Shown in pieces: positions 40,548 to 49,315 of a stretch of DNA of 64,000 nt. Position 1 is the stretch's first letter, and each line of letters starts with the position of its first letter. The notes under the pieces were generated by a model. It had not been told where the DNA came from. It worked only from the letters and a program-made list of their open reading frames with translations, and made no database searches. This DNA comes from an uncultured Christensenellaceae bacterium (GTDB lineage Bacteria > Bacillota > Clostridia > Christensenellales > CAG-314). The DNA lies in assembly GCA_910586625.1 (NCBI GenBank), contig CAJUIZ010000003.1, positions 1-64,000 on the forward strand, given 5' to 3'. Made by a program: the position numbers and the translations under genes.

Positions 40548-41718
40548 TTTCATCACCTCTTTGTTTAACATATTTTTGTATCGCTTCCTTGAAAAACTGC
40601 GGACAACGCACTGAACCTGTGTTTAATCTTTTTTCAAATCCTTTTGCTGCCTTGTAAGACAATGGCTTACAAGGAAATAGCAGATAATCAATAAGAGACA
40701 CTTCATCACGTTCAACAGGATAATAAGATACATTTGCAGTGTATCGCTTTCCTTTTGCCCCCCAAGCTGCTCGGGGCCATTTTTCTGTTTTTTTCAACTT
40801 TGTATCTGCAGAAAAATCATATTGTTCGGGATTTATGATTTTAGAAGCAATCCACGATGCGACATCCACTGTAATAGCGTTCCCCACAAGTTTCCACCGA
40901 GCAGTCGGTTTTGCACAATCCTCGGCAGGTTTCGTCCAATCAACTGGAAACCCTTGAAACCTTTCTGCATCCCTGATATCTGGACAGGCTATTCCCCCAT
41001 TTGGAAATGCAATAGCGGGAGGTGATGCAATTCCTATCGATGAACCTACTTTAAGTGTTGGAATTGCATTTTGATAAAGTCCAATTGCGTACCTGCCTTC
41101 AGTCCAATAGAATCCACACGGTTGCATAAAATTATCGGAAGTTATAACCCCTTGTTCTTTAGCTGAATTCCCACTTAATATAACATTTTTTGGGTCATGA
41201 TTTAAGGATGCAACGATATACACTCTACAGCGGTGCTGTGGTACAAATGCTAAAGACTCTATAGTCCTATAAGCCCAATTGTAACCTAACCGTTCAAGTT
41301 CCTCCACTATTACTCGAATCGTTTCGCCCTTTTTTAAATGAAGCATATATGGCACGTTTTCGAATATTACCCACTCAACCTTTTTAGTATTGAGTAATCG
41401 AAAGACCTCTTTTACTAAAGAAGAACGATTTCCTGACAAGCCTTGTTTGAAACCTATAGAACTTAAATCTTGGCACGGGAAACCCGCGCATAAAATATCC
41501 GTTCCATTAGGAATTTCCTTTAATTCGCACACATCACTTGCTAACGGCACATTGGGAAGATTTGTCTTCAATATGTGTTGAGCAATTGGGTCAATTTCGC
41601 ACATAAGCGTTGTTTCCACCCCAATGCTTTGAAACGCAAGTTCAAAACCACCGATACCTGCGAAAAGACTAACCATCTTTTTTGGATTGGGTGACTCAAC
41701 GATTTCATTCGTTGCCAT
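40540..41718 (-). CDS. DNA cytosine-5 methyltransferase 1
   Basis: 392 aa. Motif I SLFAGIGGFELAF, motif IV with catalytic Cys in GFPCQDLSSIG, motif VI ENVPYML, motif VIII PQHRCRVY and motif X VGNAITVDVASW are all readable. A long C-terminal extension after motif X (about 95 residues, RAAWGAKGKRYTANVSYYPVERDEVSLIDYLLFPCKPLSYKAAKGF) is unusual. Together with the other methylase it should protect both strands of an asymmetric site, as in LlaJI. Confidence 0.85.
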   Translation of the reverse strand: MATNEIVESPNPKKMVSLFAGIGGFELAFQSIGVETTLMCEIDPIAQHILKTNLPNVPLASDVCELKEIPNGTDILCAGFPCQDLSSIGFKQGLSGNRSSLVKEVFRLLNTKKVEWVIFENVPYMLHLKKGETIRVIVEELERLGYNWAYRTIESLAFVPQHRCRVYIVASLNHDPKNVILSGNSAKEQGVITSDNFMQPCGFYWTEGRYAIGLYQNAIPTLKVGSSIGIASPPAIAFPNGGIACPDIRDAERFQGFPVDWTKPAEDCAKPTARWKLVGNAITVDVASWIASKIINPEQYDFSADTKLKKTEKWPRAAWGAKGKRYTANVSYYPVERDEVSLIDYLLFPCKPLSYKAAKGFEKRLNTGSVRCPQFFKEAIQKYVKQRGDENG

Positions 41719-41721
41719 TAA

Positions 41722-42999
41722 CTACTCCTCAATATTAAGTATTTTTCTGCAAATCAGCTCTATCAATCGCGGCGGAACACTTTCACCTATGACGTGACAA
41801 CAACTGTTCATCGAAATAGCTTGATTATTTATACTAAACTTATAATCGTAATCGGATATTGTCTGCAAGCGCAATCCCTCATAAATAGAAAGAGTTCTGT
41901 GCTGACTTGGATGTATTTTTTTATCTGATGCTTCCGATTGGAAGTTTTGTGTTAAAGTTGGAGCCGGCGAATCCCACGACATTCTTCTATAGGCACTATC
42001 GAATCCTTTAATTCGTCTCCGCTCACCTGTTTTTTTATCAATAATGGTTGGACGTGGAAGTAACGCACCGCACTGCTCGCAATAGATAGGAGTATCCTTC
42101 CTTGAGATATGACGTCCATCGACAAAGCACATTCCGTGTCGTTGATTCCCATTATACCCGCATTCGACACACTGATTGTTGTATGCGGTTTCTTTTTCTG
42201 GTGTGTTCTGCACCCACCAAAATTTTTCTTTTTTCATCACAGGAACGATATGCCATGGAATGCTCTCACACTTATTCTTACCCACTTCACTTGAAAGAGC
42301 CGGCAAGTCACCTATTGCATCTCGCAAAGAAACCCAAGGTAATTTGTCTTCAGACGGCACAAAAGAATGTGTCCTTGAAGGCAAAAATGAACCATACTCT
42401 CGATAATATGCTTTCCCTTTTTCACTACGGGTAAAAATTGTAATTAGCCTTACCCTTGTTTGCGGAATACCATAATCAGCACAGTTAACAATTTCAGGAC
42501 CGCCTTCATAATCGGGCAACAGCTCCTCCCTTATATAGTCAATGATGTTTTTATACTCACCATTTCCTATTGGAATTATAGTGTTCTGCATCCCTTCAAC
42601 ATTTTCTAACAGCAACCATTGTGGATGTAGCTTTTTAACAATATCAATCGTTGGAATGATTAACCGATTACGTGGGTCATCCTTTGGCTTACGCCCCGCT
42701 CTAATCTCTTGTAGTCGCTTACCAACCGAGTTGAAAGACATTCCCTGGCAAGGTGGCGTTGCATAAATTAAAAAAGGACTTTGCAGACTTAATTCATTCC
42801 ACTTTTTACAAATCTCATCTTGCAGTTTCCAAATGTCCCCGCATATGCTTGTTGTTTCAGGAAAGTTCTCTTGATATAGTAAGCATCTATTCCTCAACAG
42901 TTCATTGCTCAGTAAAATATTAAGACCACTAGCCTTTATACCAACTTCGCCAATCCCTGCAGACGAAAACAGGCTCAACACACTTCTATTTTCTATCAT
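41722..42999 (-). CDS. DNA cytosine-5 methyltransferase 2
   Basis: 425 aa. Motif I LSLFSSAGIGEVGIKASG, catalytic motif TPPCQGMSFN, motif VI LLENVEGM, motif VIII IPQTRVRLI, and motif X CHVIGESVPPRLIELI. Between them lies a cysteine-rich insertion (QCVECGYNGNQRH and CEQCGALLPRP), a probable zinc ribbon in the target-recognition region, also noted in some two-methylase systems. It follows the HTH gene by 26 bp and precedes methyltransferase 1 by 3 bp, so one operon is likely. Confidence 0.85.
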   Translation of the reverse strand: MIENRSVLSLFSSAGIGEVGIKASGLNILLSNELLRNRCLLYQENFPETTSICGDIWKLQDEICKKWNELSLQSPFLIYATPPCQGMSFNSVGKRLQEIRAGRKPKDDPRNRLIIPTIDIVKKLHPQWLLLENVEGMQNTIIPIGNGEYKNIIDYIREELLPDYEGGPEIVNCADYGIPQTRVRLITIFTRSEKGKAYYREYGSFLPSRTHSFVPSEDKLPWVSLRDAIGDLPALSSEVGKNKCESIPWHIVPVMKKEKFWWVQNTPEKETAYNNQCVECGYNGNQRHGMCFVDGRHISRKDTPIYCEQCGALLPRPTIIDKKTGERRRIKGFDSAYRRMSWDSPAPTLTQNFQSEASDKKIHPSQHRTLSIYEGLRLQTISDYDYKFSINNQAISMNSCCHVIGESVPPRLIELICRKILNIEE

Positions 43000-43025
43000 A
43001 ACGCCACACCTTGTTTTTCTTTAGG

Positions 43026-43217
43026 TTAGTCAATCGCACTTTTTCCGCTTTTAACCCACTCGTCCAATTCGGAACATTTAAACTTCCATAACTTACCTAT
43101 TTTATGAGCGGGAATATCCGTTTTTTTAATCCAGTTGCGAATAGTGTCTTTTGTTACACCAAGGTGTTCAGCAGCCTCTTCTATACCTATCCATTTTTCT
43201 GAATAATTTTCAGTCAT
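43026..43217 (-). CDS. Excisionase/MerR-type HTH protein
   Basis: 63 aa: MTENYSEKWIGIEEAAEHLGVTKDTIRNWIKKTDIPAHKIGKLWKFKCSELDEWV, the helix-turn-helix typical of excisionase-family DNA-binding proteins (HTH_17). In front of the LlaJI-like genes it could be a controller of restriction expression rather than a true excisionase; no recombinase is beside it. It has its own promoter (43254-43282). Confidence 0.8.
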   Translation of the reverse strand: MTENYSEKWIGIEEAAEHLGVTKDTIRNWIKKTDIPAHKIGKLWKFKCSELDEWVKSGKSAID

Positions 43218-43253
43218 TATGTACTCCCTTAACCTAAAAATCCACTATAACAG

Positions 43254-43282
43254 ATTATATCACAATTGAAGAGATAAAACAA
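43254..43282 (-). promoter_or_regulatory. Promoter of the LlaJI-like operon
   Basis: On the minus strand TTGTTT (43282-43277), 17 bp, TATAAT (43259-43254). The start is expected near 43247, about 30 nt before the HTH start codon, behind a GGGAG site. Confidence 0.65.
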
Positions 43283-43353
43283 GTGGTTTTCATATGTTTT
43301 GGTGGTAATATGATGTTTTTGCTTGTATTTCTTGTTTTCGTTTATGTCATAGG

Positions 43354-43668
43354 TTACTTGATTTTTATTGTAATCGTTCTATCCTTTAAGTATCCGCCGC
43401 CGTTCATATAGTCCTTAAGCGAAATCCAACCTTCTACAGGAACTTGTTCAAGAGGGTTCTTGCTATCACGATAGTACGCTTGGTTGTGTACCGTAAGTTT
43501 TACTTCAACCTTGTCGAAGCTATCTGTGGCTGCAAGTTTGAAAAGCTCCTCCATACTAACGGGGCCACCGCCAGCATTTGGCTCATATTGCTTGCTCACT
43601 CCCAGAATTTTAGATTCGAGCTTTACCGTAACAGGGTGTTCAATGGGATTGAAGAATAATTTTTTCAT
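43354..43668 (-). CDS. Small protein homologous to the tail of the chimeric HsdM
   Basis: 104 aa. Its last 70 residues (YEPNAGGGPVSMEELFKLAATDSFDKVEVKLTVHNQAYYRDSKNPLEQVPVEGWISLKDYMNGGGYLKD) align with the end of the protein at 2647-3831, with identity near 50 percent by eye. N-terminal half LFFNPIEHPVTVKLESKILGVS is unlike it. No known function. The same short module occurring at both sides of the accessory region is noteworthy. Confidence 0.65.
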   Translation of the reverse strand: MKKLFFNPIEHPVTVKLESKILGVSKQYEPNAGGGPVSMEELFKLAATDSFDKVEVKLTVHNQAYYRDSKNPLEQVPVEGWISLKDYMNGGGYLKDRTITIKIK

Positions 43669-43740
43669 TTTAATTTTCCTCCGTATTAGTTTTATTTTCT
43701 ATTATGTTAATTTCGTTAGGCTGTCTGCCTATACTTATAC

Positions 43741-43989
43741 TTATTTAGGGTGATGAACTCTCCAGTGCTGTTTGCGAGTCATAACTTGCAGGTTGCTCGG
43801 GCGATTATTGAGCTTATTTCCGTCACGATGATGCACTACTTCATTGGCACGCAAAGGTCTACCAATTGTCTTACTTGCGACATCACGATGAACAGCCACG
43901 TAACCGTTGTCACGTGCTTCAGGACTACTCGGCTTATATTTTTGCTTATAGCCTTCTTTATTAACATACGACTTATGTTTTCCAAACAC
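43741..43989 (-). CDS. HNH endonuclease
   Basis: 82 aa, with NEVVHHRDGNKLNNRPSNLQVMTRKQHWRVHH containing the paired histidines, NN and the final His of the HNH motif, of the homing-endonuclease-like phage type. The basic N terminus (HKSYVNKEGYKQKYKPSSPEARDNGYVAVHRDV) is the substrate-binding strand. AGGAGGTG lies upstream. Small HNH genes of this form are often selfish; here it may also be part of the defence unit. Confidence 0.8.
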   Translation of the reverse strand: MFGKHKSYVNKEGYKQKYKPSSPEARDNGYVAVHRDVASKTIGRPLRANEVVHHRDGNKLNNRPSNLQVMTRKQHWRVHHPK

Positions 43990-44029
43990 ATTGACACCTC
44001 CTTTTTACTATTTTTCTATGATTTGTTTT

Positions 44030-44794
44030 TTAGTGCCGCAAATTAGCAAACGGCAGTTGTTTATACTGTCTTTCAAATTCTCTTAAAAGGGTTCTTTCCA
44101 TTTCCTTGGGATTATCGCACAGCAAATACCATACTTCCAATTCTTCAAAGTGTTTGATTTGCGCAATGCTTCGTCCACCCCAGGCAGCGATAGGCTTTCC
44201 GTTCCAAAAATCGATATGTTGTTGCATACGCTTTTCAACGCTGTCTTCGCTTTTGCCAAGATATAATATTTCTGCTCCATCGAGCAATTTCCGTTTTAGT
44301 TTCTCAACCTTTACAGTCGGGTCTTTGCCCTTGAACTTCCCTGCATTACTGGTTTGTTTAAGAAGAATATCTTGCATCTTCTCTGGACGCACAATAATGT
44401 AAATGCCTTTGAAGTTGCCTCTGTTTCGCTCCAGCTTTCCTATCGTTCCAGCGTATTCAAATTCCCTATTCATAAACATTCTCTTTCCGCTGTTATTGAG
44501 CATTACTATCTCTTTTTCTTCATGACCGACTAATTCTCCAATACGGTTATTACTGTACGGCTTACCGCAATGCGGACAGATATTAACGGTATAAAAGTCA
44601 TCGTTTGGATAGAATATCGTTTTTATGACCACTCCGTTTTCAACAGCAACTGCTTTTTCTTTTTCCGAAAAGTTTCCAGGCGAAACTACACACTGCTTTT
44701 CCTTCCTCTCCCATTTTCCGTAGGCTGCCTTGAATTCCTTTTTACAATTCCAACAGATAGCTTTGCAAATGTAGAGCGTTCTTTTAGCACTCAT
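44030..44794 (-). CDS. GIY-YIG-like nuclease with zinc ribbon
   Basis: 254 aa. N terminus KAICWNCKKEF with a second pair CPHCGKPYSNN (zinc ribbon). The C-terminal half has GIYIIVRP, ILYLGKSEDSVEKRMQQHIDFW and an ending FERQYKQLPFANLRH, the layout of GIY-YIG nucleases (here GIY and LYLGK, with R and H downstream). It lies 8 bp after the WYL regulator and 40 bp before the HNH gene. It may be a restriction-type or selfish nuclease; the WYL coupling favours a defence role. Confidence 0.65.
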   Translation of the reverse strand: MSAKRTLYICKAICWNCKKEFKAAYGKWERKEKQCVVSPGNFSEKEKAVAVENGVVIKTIFYPNDDFYTVNICPHCGKPYSNNRIGELVGHEEKEIVMLNNSGKRMFMNREFEYAGTIGKLERNRGNFKGIYIIVRPEKMQDILLKQTSNAGKFKGKDPTVKVEKLKRKLLDGAEILYLGKSEDSVEKRMQQHIDFWNGKPIAAWGGRSIAQIKHFEELEVWYLLCDNPKEMERTLLREFERQYKQLPFANLRH

Positions 44795-44802
44795 ATAATT
44801 AC

Positions 44803-45810
44803 CTATCCTTCGTAGTTTCTCATCGATGCTTTTATGCGTTCTTTGAGTTCATCAATTACTGACTGTGGTGAAGTAACTTTAAGGCTCTCACCAAAACCGA
44901 TAACCCAAGCCAAGAACGGACTGCTCACTTGCACATCTACGGTAAACGATATCGTATCGGCATCGTGTTCATAGATTTTTACGCTTTCACCAAACTTGTC
45001 GAACACGGCATCCACTATACCCTTCTCTCCTATAAAATGCACTCGCTCTACCTTTCCTCGGTACATACCCACAAGGCTTCTTTGGTGCTTTGAAAGGTCA
45101 AAATCCGATGCTTCCTTGCTTGGTGTGATTTCGTCATCAAGCATCTTCACTTGCTCCATACGGTCAACTCTATACTGCACGATATTGCCGTGGTAATCGT
45201 TATAACAGAACAGGTAGTATTTGTCATCGTGAAATACGGTAGCAACGGGGTTCACTATATACCACCGCTGTTGGTTCGGGTTCGATGTGCGCATACGATA
45301 TTTACGCTTATGGTGGATGTCAAAGTCGAAATAATAGAACCCTATTTTACGCTTTTCAATAATGGCTTGAGAGATTTCATTAACGGAATAGTAGATGCTT
45401 TCATTGCTTCCTTTTACCGTTCCGAACTGCACGATGTTACTCTTTAAAACCTCTGCCCTTTGGCTACCCGCAAGTTGAGCAATTTTGTCTATAAGAATCG
45501 GGGTTTTCTTATCGGTGATGAAACTCGCAGCTTGAACCGCATCCATAAGGATTTGAATTTCTGGAATATCGAAGCTACGGTCTTCAACATAATACCCGTT
45601 GCTCTTTCCCTTCTTCACAAGTATCTCATAGCCGTTTTCGTTCAATTCTTCGATGTTTCGATAGAGCGTTCTACGATCACAACTTATGCCACACGCTTCA
45701 AGTCTCGCAATAAGGTCGGGAGTACTCATTGGATGTTGCTCATCCGTTTCTTGACGAAGAATATCCCACAACTTCAAGTATTTAATTTTTGATACGCTCT
45801 CTGCTTTCAT
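44803..45810 (-). CDS. WYL-domain transcriptional regulator of the second cassette
   Basis: 335 aa. Winged helix (LIARLEACGISCDRRTLYRNIEELNENGYEILVKKG) and WYL core (YYLFCYNDYHGNIVQYRVDRMEQV). It is a close paralogue of the regulator at 28455-29450. Unlike that one, a GGGAG site precedes its ATG. It heads a run of minus-strand defence genes reaching to 31.5 kb and so probably controls at least the nuclease part. Confidence 0.85.
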   Translation of the reverse strand: MKAESVSKIKYLKLWDILRQETDEQHPMSTPDLIARLEACGISCDRRTLYRNIEELNENGYEILVKKGKSNGYYVEDRSFDIPEIQILMDAVQAASFITDKKTPILIDKIAQLAGSQRAEVLKSNIVQFGTVKGSNESIYYSVNEISQAIIEKRKIGFYYFDFDIHHKRKYRMRTSNPNQQRWYIVNPVATVFHDDKYYLFCYNDYHGNIVQYRVDRMEQVKMLDDEITPSKEASDFDLSKHQRSLVGMYRGKVERVHFIGEKGIVDAVFDKFGESVKIYEHDADTISFTVDVQVSSPFLAWVIGFGESLKVTSPQSVIDELKERIKASMRNYEG

Positions 45811-45837
45811 AGACTGTCTCCCATTATGGACTTCTAG

Positions 45838-45843
45838 ATTATA
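45838..45843 (-). promoter_or_regulatory. -10 element of the WYL 2 promoter
   Basis: TATAAT on the minus strand (45843-45838) with an imperfect -35 (TAGACA, 19 bp apart) and short direct repeats nearby. Start near 45831. Confidence 0.4.
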
Positions 45844-45909
45844 TCACAAACTGTACCCTTTTGTCTAGTTTTACTGTCGCAAAAGTATGACACAAAACAA
45901 CAAAATAAA

Positions 45910-46232
45910 ACCGTCGTGATTAGGATTCTAAAATTTGCCCCGCACGGACTACCAGTCCGTTCAAACCCATCACCACAACGGTATTATTGTAGAATTATTG
46001 CGCATAAAATTTTAGCGCATTTCGCAATTTAATTTAGACTTTTCATAGGTCATAAAAACCCCAAATTTAGACTTTTCATAGAATGCACTTTCAACTCTAA
46101 CCCCCATTTAAGGTTGTATCCTTTGCGGCAGTGAGTGTTTATCCTTGTTCCTATGAAAAGTCTAACCCCCTAAAATGCCCATATTTAGGGCAATTTTGCC
46201 CTATTTTAGCCGTATTTAGGGTTAGACTTATA
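45910..46232. repeat. Cluster of short inverted and direct repeats beside the terminase fragment
   Basis: A perfect hairpin ACGGACT-ACC-AGTCCGT lies at 45944-45960. TTTAGACTTTTCATAG occurs at 46033-46048 and again at 46066-46081; its inverse CTATGAAAAGTCTAA is at 46151-46165. A shorter TTAGACTT follows at 46222-46229, opposing the AGTCTAACC at 46159. No gene is seen. The arrangement may be the ends of a vanished insertion element. Confidence 0.5.
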
Positions 46233-46236
46233 TCGC

Positions 46237-47061
46237 TCAAACAAAGGGCTCGATTACATTGGCTTCGCCGAACTCCGTATACACAAGCCCCTGCCCTGCG
46301 GTAAACCTGCCGAAACGTCGGCTTTGAAGCATATCGTCGGACATAGAACGCGACATTTCCGCCGTTTCGTCGGCAGAAAGATAGGGGTTATCCGCCCACT
46401 CCATAAATTCGTACCATACTTCCTTGGAATTGTAGGAGTTGAGATAGATTTCGTCGTACACCCACGTGAGACCTTTGAGCGGAGTCATCGTACCGAAAAT
46501 GTGTCCGCGGCGGTCGAGCACGCGCATTTTGCACTCGTCGTAAACGTCCTTGGGCGGTTCTTCGTCGAACCACACAAAGTCCAAGCTCGCGCCTTGAAAC
46601 TTGTCTCTGCCTGCTTCGCAGCTCTTAAAGCCGATTTTGCTTGTTCCGCCGAATACGTTTTTTACGATTATGCAGTCGATTACGCCGTAGTGGGGACTGC
46701 CCTTGGAGCCCGACGACATCACGACGTCGGATATCCAGCTTTTGTCAAGATAATACAGTATTTTTTGCTGAGCGACTTCGCGCTGAACCTGCTGAGATAC
46801 CGACACCACCCAACAGCTGACGGACGGTTTGTTGGGACGGTACGGATGAATTCCGCGCGCAAGCCACACCGTTTCCACCGCGCCGCACTCCGTCTTGCCG
46901 CTGCGGTTGCCGCCGAACACCCAGCGGTTGCGTTTGAGACACTTGTGAAAAGCCATTTGCTTGGCGTGAATTTTGCCTTTGTTGTATCGGGCAAGGGGAG
47001 AACGCCGACGACGGTTTTCTTCGCGCTCGATCAGTTGAATTTGCCGTAAAATTTCTTTCAT
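46237..47061 (-). pseudogene. Phage terminase large subunit, C-terminally truncated
   Basis: 274 aa with the ATPase half only. Walker A FGGNRSGKTECGA, Walker B ASLDFVWFDEEPP, and the motif III region IFGTMTPLKGLTWVYDEIY are intact; the protein stops at TEFGEANVIEPFV, before the nuclease domain (usual total over 400 aa). The stop lies next to the repeat cluster at 45.9-46.2 kb. No other tailed-phage gene is nearby. Base composition is richer in GC than the defence genes and resembles the chromosome, so it may be the relic of an old prophage cut by arrival of the accessory region. Confidence 0.75.
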
Positions 47062-47244
47062 TGTAATTCCTTCTTAGGCTTGGTATTGTTTTTTGTCGGC
47101 CGAAACTGTTGCAAACGCTTCGTCGAAGCTTGATAAGAGCCAACTTAATGGCGACTATATGCGCGACAACAAGACATAACTCGGCAAAATACGCTTTGAC
47201 CGTTGCGGTATAATTGCGAGTATACGAAATAAGGAGCGTGAACA

Positions 47245-48000
47245 ATGACCAAACGTCGAAACGGATTGTTAAAAGCATTATCGATAATTTACGCGATAGC
47301 GTTAATAGCCTGTTTTTACCCAATCGGCGGCGTTTACGCAGAAACGGATTGTCCTTGGGCGCGCATTGTAAAAGACAACGTTAACCTGTACACCGACGAG
47401 TCGCTTGAAAGAGTTATGTTTACGTTGGAAAAGTCCTACTACGTCAAGATTATTTCCGAACAAGACAACACGCTGTTCGTTTCCGTGATAAACAATAACG
47501 ACGACTTTCCGACGATTTGCGGATATGTAAGACGTATAGAAACGGAAGCCTGCGAAATTCCGCCGCTTTCGCCCGTATACCCAGCCGTTCAACTGACAGT
47601 GACGGAAGATTCCGCACCGTTGAAGCTGATGCCCCTGCCTTCCGCAGAAAACGTGATTGTAGCAGTAAACGGACAAAAGCTTAACTACTACGGCAAAATT
47701 AACTCCTACGGAACTACTTGGTACTACGTCTACGCGGGCGGACGGTTCGGTTACGTCGAAAGGACCAAAGCTTCGCCGCCGCAGATAGAGCTGCACCCTA
47801 CGCCTATCGTCAAAGACCATCCCACGTTTAACCCCGACAAGCCCGACGGGAGCGAAAAGCCGTCGGAGAAAAACGAAGGATTGACGCCCACCGCGGAAAT
47901 ACTGCTTATAGTATTTGTCGTGCTGCTTGCGGTGGGACTTACGCTTGCGCTGTTTTTGCCCGGTAATCTTAAAAAGAACGTGTTTGACCAAGATATTTAA
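47245..48000 (+). CDS. Membrane protein with SH3-like extracellular domain
   Basis: 251 aa. N-terminal signal or anchor (LLKALSIIYAIALIACFYPIG), a bacterial SH3-like region (WARIVKDNVNLYTDESLERVMFTLEKSYYVKIISEQDNTLFVSV; FGYVERTKAS), a Pro/Lys-rich linker and a C-terminal transmembrane helix (ILLIVFVVLLAVGLTLALFL). Start behind AAGGAG. It has the same plan as the protein at 49316-51127; the two are paralogous. Likely cell-wall associated. Confidence 0.65.
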   Translation: MTKRRNGLLKALSIIYAIALIACFYPIGGVYAETDCPWARIVKDNVNLYTDESLERVMFTLEKSYYVKIISEQDNTLFVSVINNNDDFPTICGYVRRIETEACEIPPLSPVYPAVQLTVTEDSAPLKLMPLPSAENVIVAVNGQKLNYYGKINSYGTTWYYVYAGGRFGYVERTKASPPQIELHPTPIVKDHPTFNPDKPDGSEKPSEKNEGLTPTAEILLIVFVVLLAVGLTLALFLPGNLKKNVFDQDI

Positions 48001-48241
48001 CTTGCATATCCCGCCGAATACGGCTTTGGCACGCGGACAAACGGAAAAAATTTATATCGCGTTCGACACGTTACGTATGGAAATCATTTCACCGTTGTTT
48101 TCGATAAAAAGGTACGGAACGAAAAGCGTTACGGGTATTTCCGAGATAAAGGCTTGGAACTCTTTTAAGCAGCAATCGATTGAGCGCGAAAAGACGATAT
48201 ATAACGTCCCTTGAAATAGTTTTACGCGTTTGCGCTTAGGA

Positions 48242-48697
48242 TTACTTTTCACTATCCGACGTTTTGCGCATTGCCGTTATCCAATCGAAGCAAGCGAAAT
48301 TGTCGTTAAACCACTGCTCGTCGTAGCCCAGTGCATCCAAAGCAGACCTTAGCATTGTCCGCGAAGCCGTCAGCTTGCGGTACAGCGTTGAAACGGAAAC
48401 GTTATACTTGGCGCACAGTCCGCGCTTGTCGGCGTTTTTGAGATAAATTGCGACAAGCAGAGCTCGGTTGCCCTTGGGTATGCTGCGCAATCCCCGCATA
48501 AGCGCGTTATAAAACAGAAGGCATCTGTCGCGCGTTTCCGCACGCTTGCTTATCGCTTCCACCTGCCCCAACGTTCCGCCCTTGTAGTTTAGAGTGGAAT
48601 AGGACGTTAACGCTATGCTCATAATTTCCTGCGAAACGCTTACAGCGCAATATTTCATTCTGTTTGCTCCGCGCAACATTATCAATTCGTGATTCAT
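48242..48697 (-). CDS. Sigma-like helix-turn-helix protein
   Basis: 151 aa from ATG 48697 behind AGGAGGTG. The C-terminal part (RSIPKGNRALLVAIYLKNADKRGLCAKYNVSVSTLYRKLTASRTMLRSAL) is a sigma region 4-like HTH. The N-terminal part has no region-2 motif. It may be a phage-derived regulator, as in the prophage at 12.0 kb, but lies alone. Promoter and target are unknown. Confidence 0.6.
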   Translation of the reverse strand: MNHELIMLRGANRMKYCAVSVSQEIMSIALTSYSTLNYKGGTLGQVEAISKRAETRDRCLLFYNALMRGLRSIPKGNRALLVAIYLKNADKRGLCAKYNVSVSTLYRKLTASRTMLRSALDALGYDEQWFNDNFACFDWITAMRKTSDSEK

Positions 48698-49315
48698 TGT
48701 TTATCACCTCCTGTTTTTGCGTGATTTATTAGAACGTTTGTTCTATTTTGGAACGCCTTCATTATAGCAGACTAAATATGACAACTGTCTGTCAGTTTTT
48801 ATATTTTTTTCGAAAAAAATTTGAAAAAATTTTGTTTTTTGCTTCGATAACGCCGAAAGTACGATAAAAAACTACGATAATGAAAGGAAATGTTATATAT
48901 CGGAACGGCAAAAATAATTTACGAATATTACTCGGCTTGTCAGACTTCGCTGCGCTCTGTTCGGTTCTTTATCGAAGCACTTCGCATTACAAGCGACGTT
49001 CGGCTACGGGTAATTTGAAATGGCGCAATAAAAAGTCGGAAGAAAACGAAGTCGGAATAAGCTTGCTCGCACGGAAGATATAACGTCGGCTGCGTAAAAT
49101 ATAATTAAAACCGCATAATATGTTGTAAATTGTTGAAAAAAACCGCTTTATTTGATATACTGTTTATTACGAATGCACTGCAAGCGGAAAGTAAGCGGAC
49201 GACGCCGCGTGCTCGGCGCAAAGTTGAAAGACAATATATAAGCGGCAAAGCGGACGGTCGGCGCATTCGAAAAATTTACAAATCGGAAAGATAAAAGTAC
49301 CTTCAAGGGGAACGT
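48698..49315. other. Intergenic region without recognisable gene
   Basis: About 620 bp. An AT-rich stretch (48780-48845) with a run of TTTTTTTCGAAAAAAATT precedes composition typical of a non-coding repeat (CTTCGCTGCGCTCTGTTCGG). An ATG-initiated frame at 48880-49083 has no domain and low coding character. Nothing else is seen up to the AAGGGGA ribosome site of the next gene. Confidence 0.5.

Noticed and set aside
43026..43217. HTH protein as the excisionase partner of the serine recombinase
   Set aside because: It is 12 kb from the recombinase and has its own promoter leading into the methyltransferase genes, so a controller role is more likely.
45930..45980. T-loop-like GTTCAAACCC near a hairpin, suggesting a tRNA 3' end as an att site
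   Set aside because: The bases around the loop do not form a T stem (GTCCG does not pair with CCATC) and there is no acceptor stem.
46324..47049. Open frame of 241 codons opposite the terminase
   Set aside because: Antisense shadow of the terminase fragment, low complexity and no start signal.
48880..49083. Short frame with an ATG in the intergenic region
   Set aside because: Composition like a dispersed repeat (CTTCGCTGCGCTC), no family likeness.
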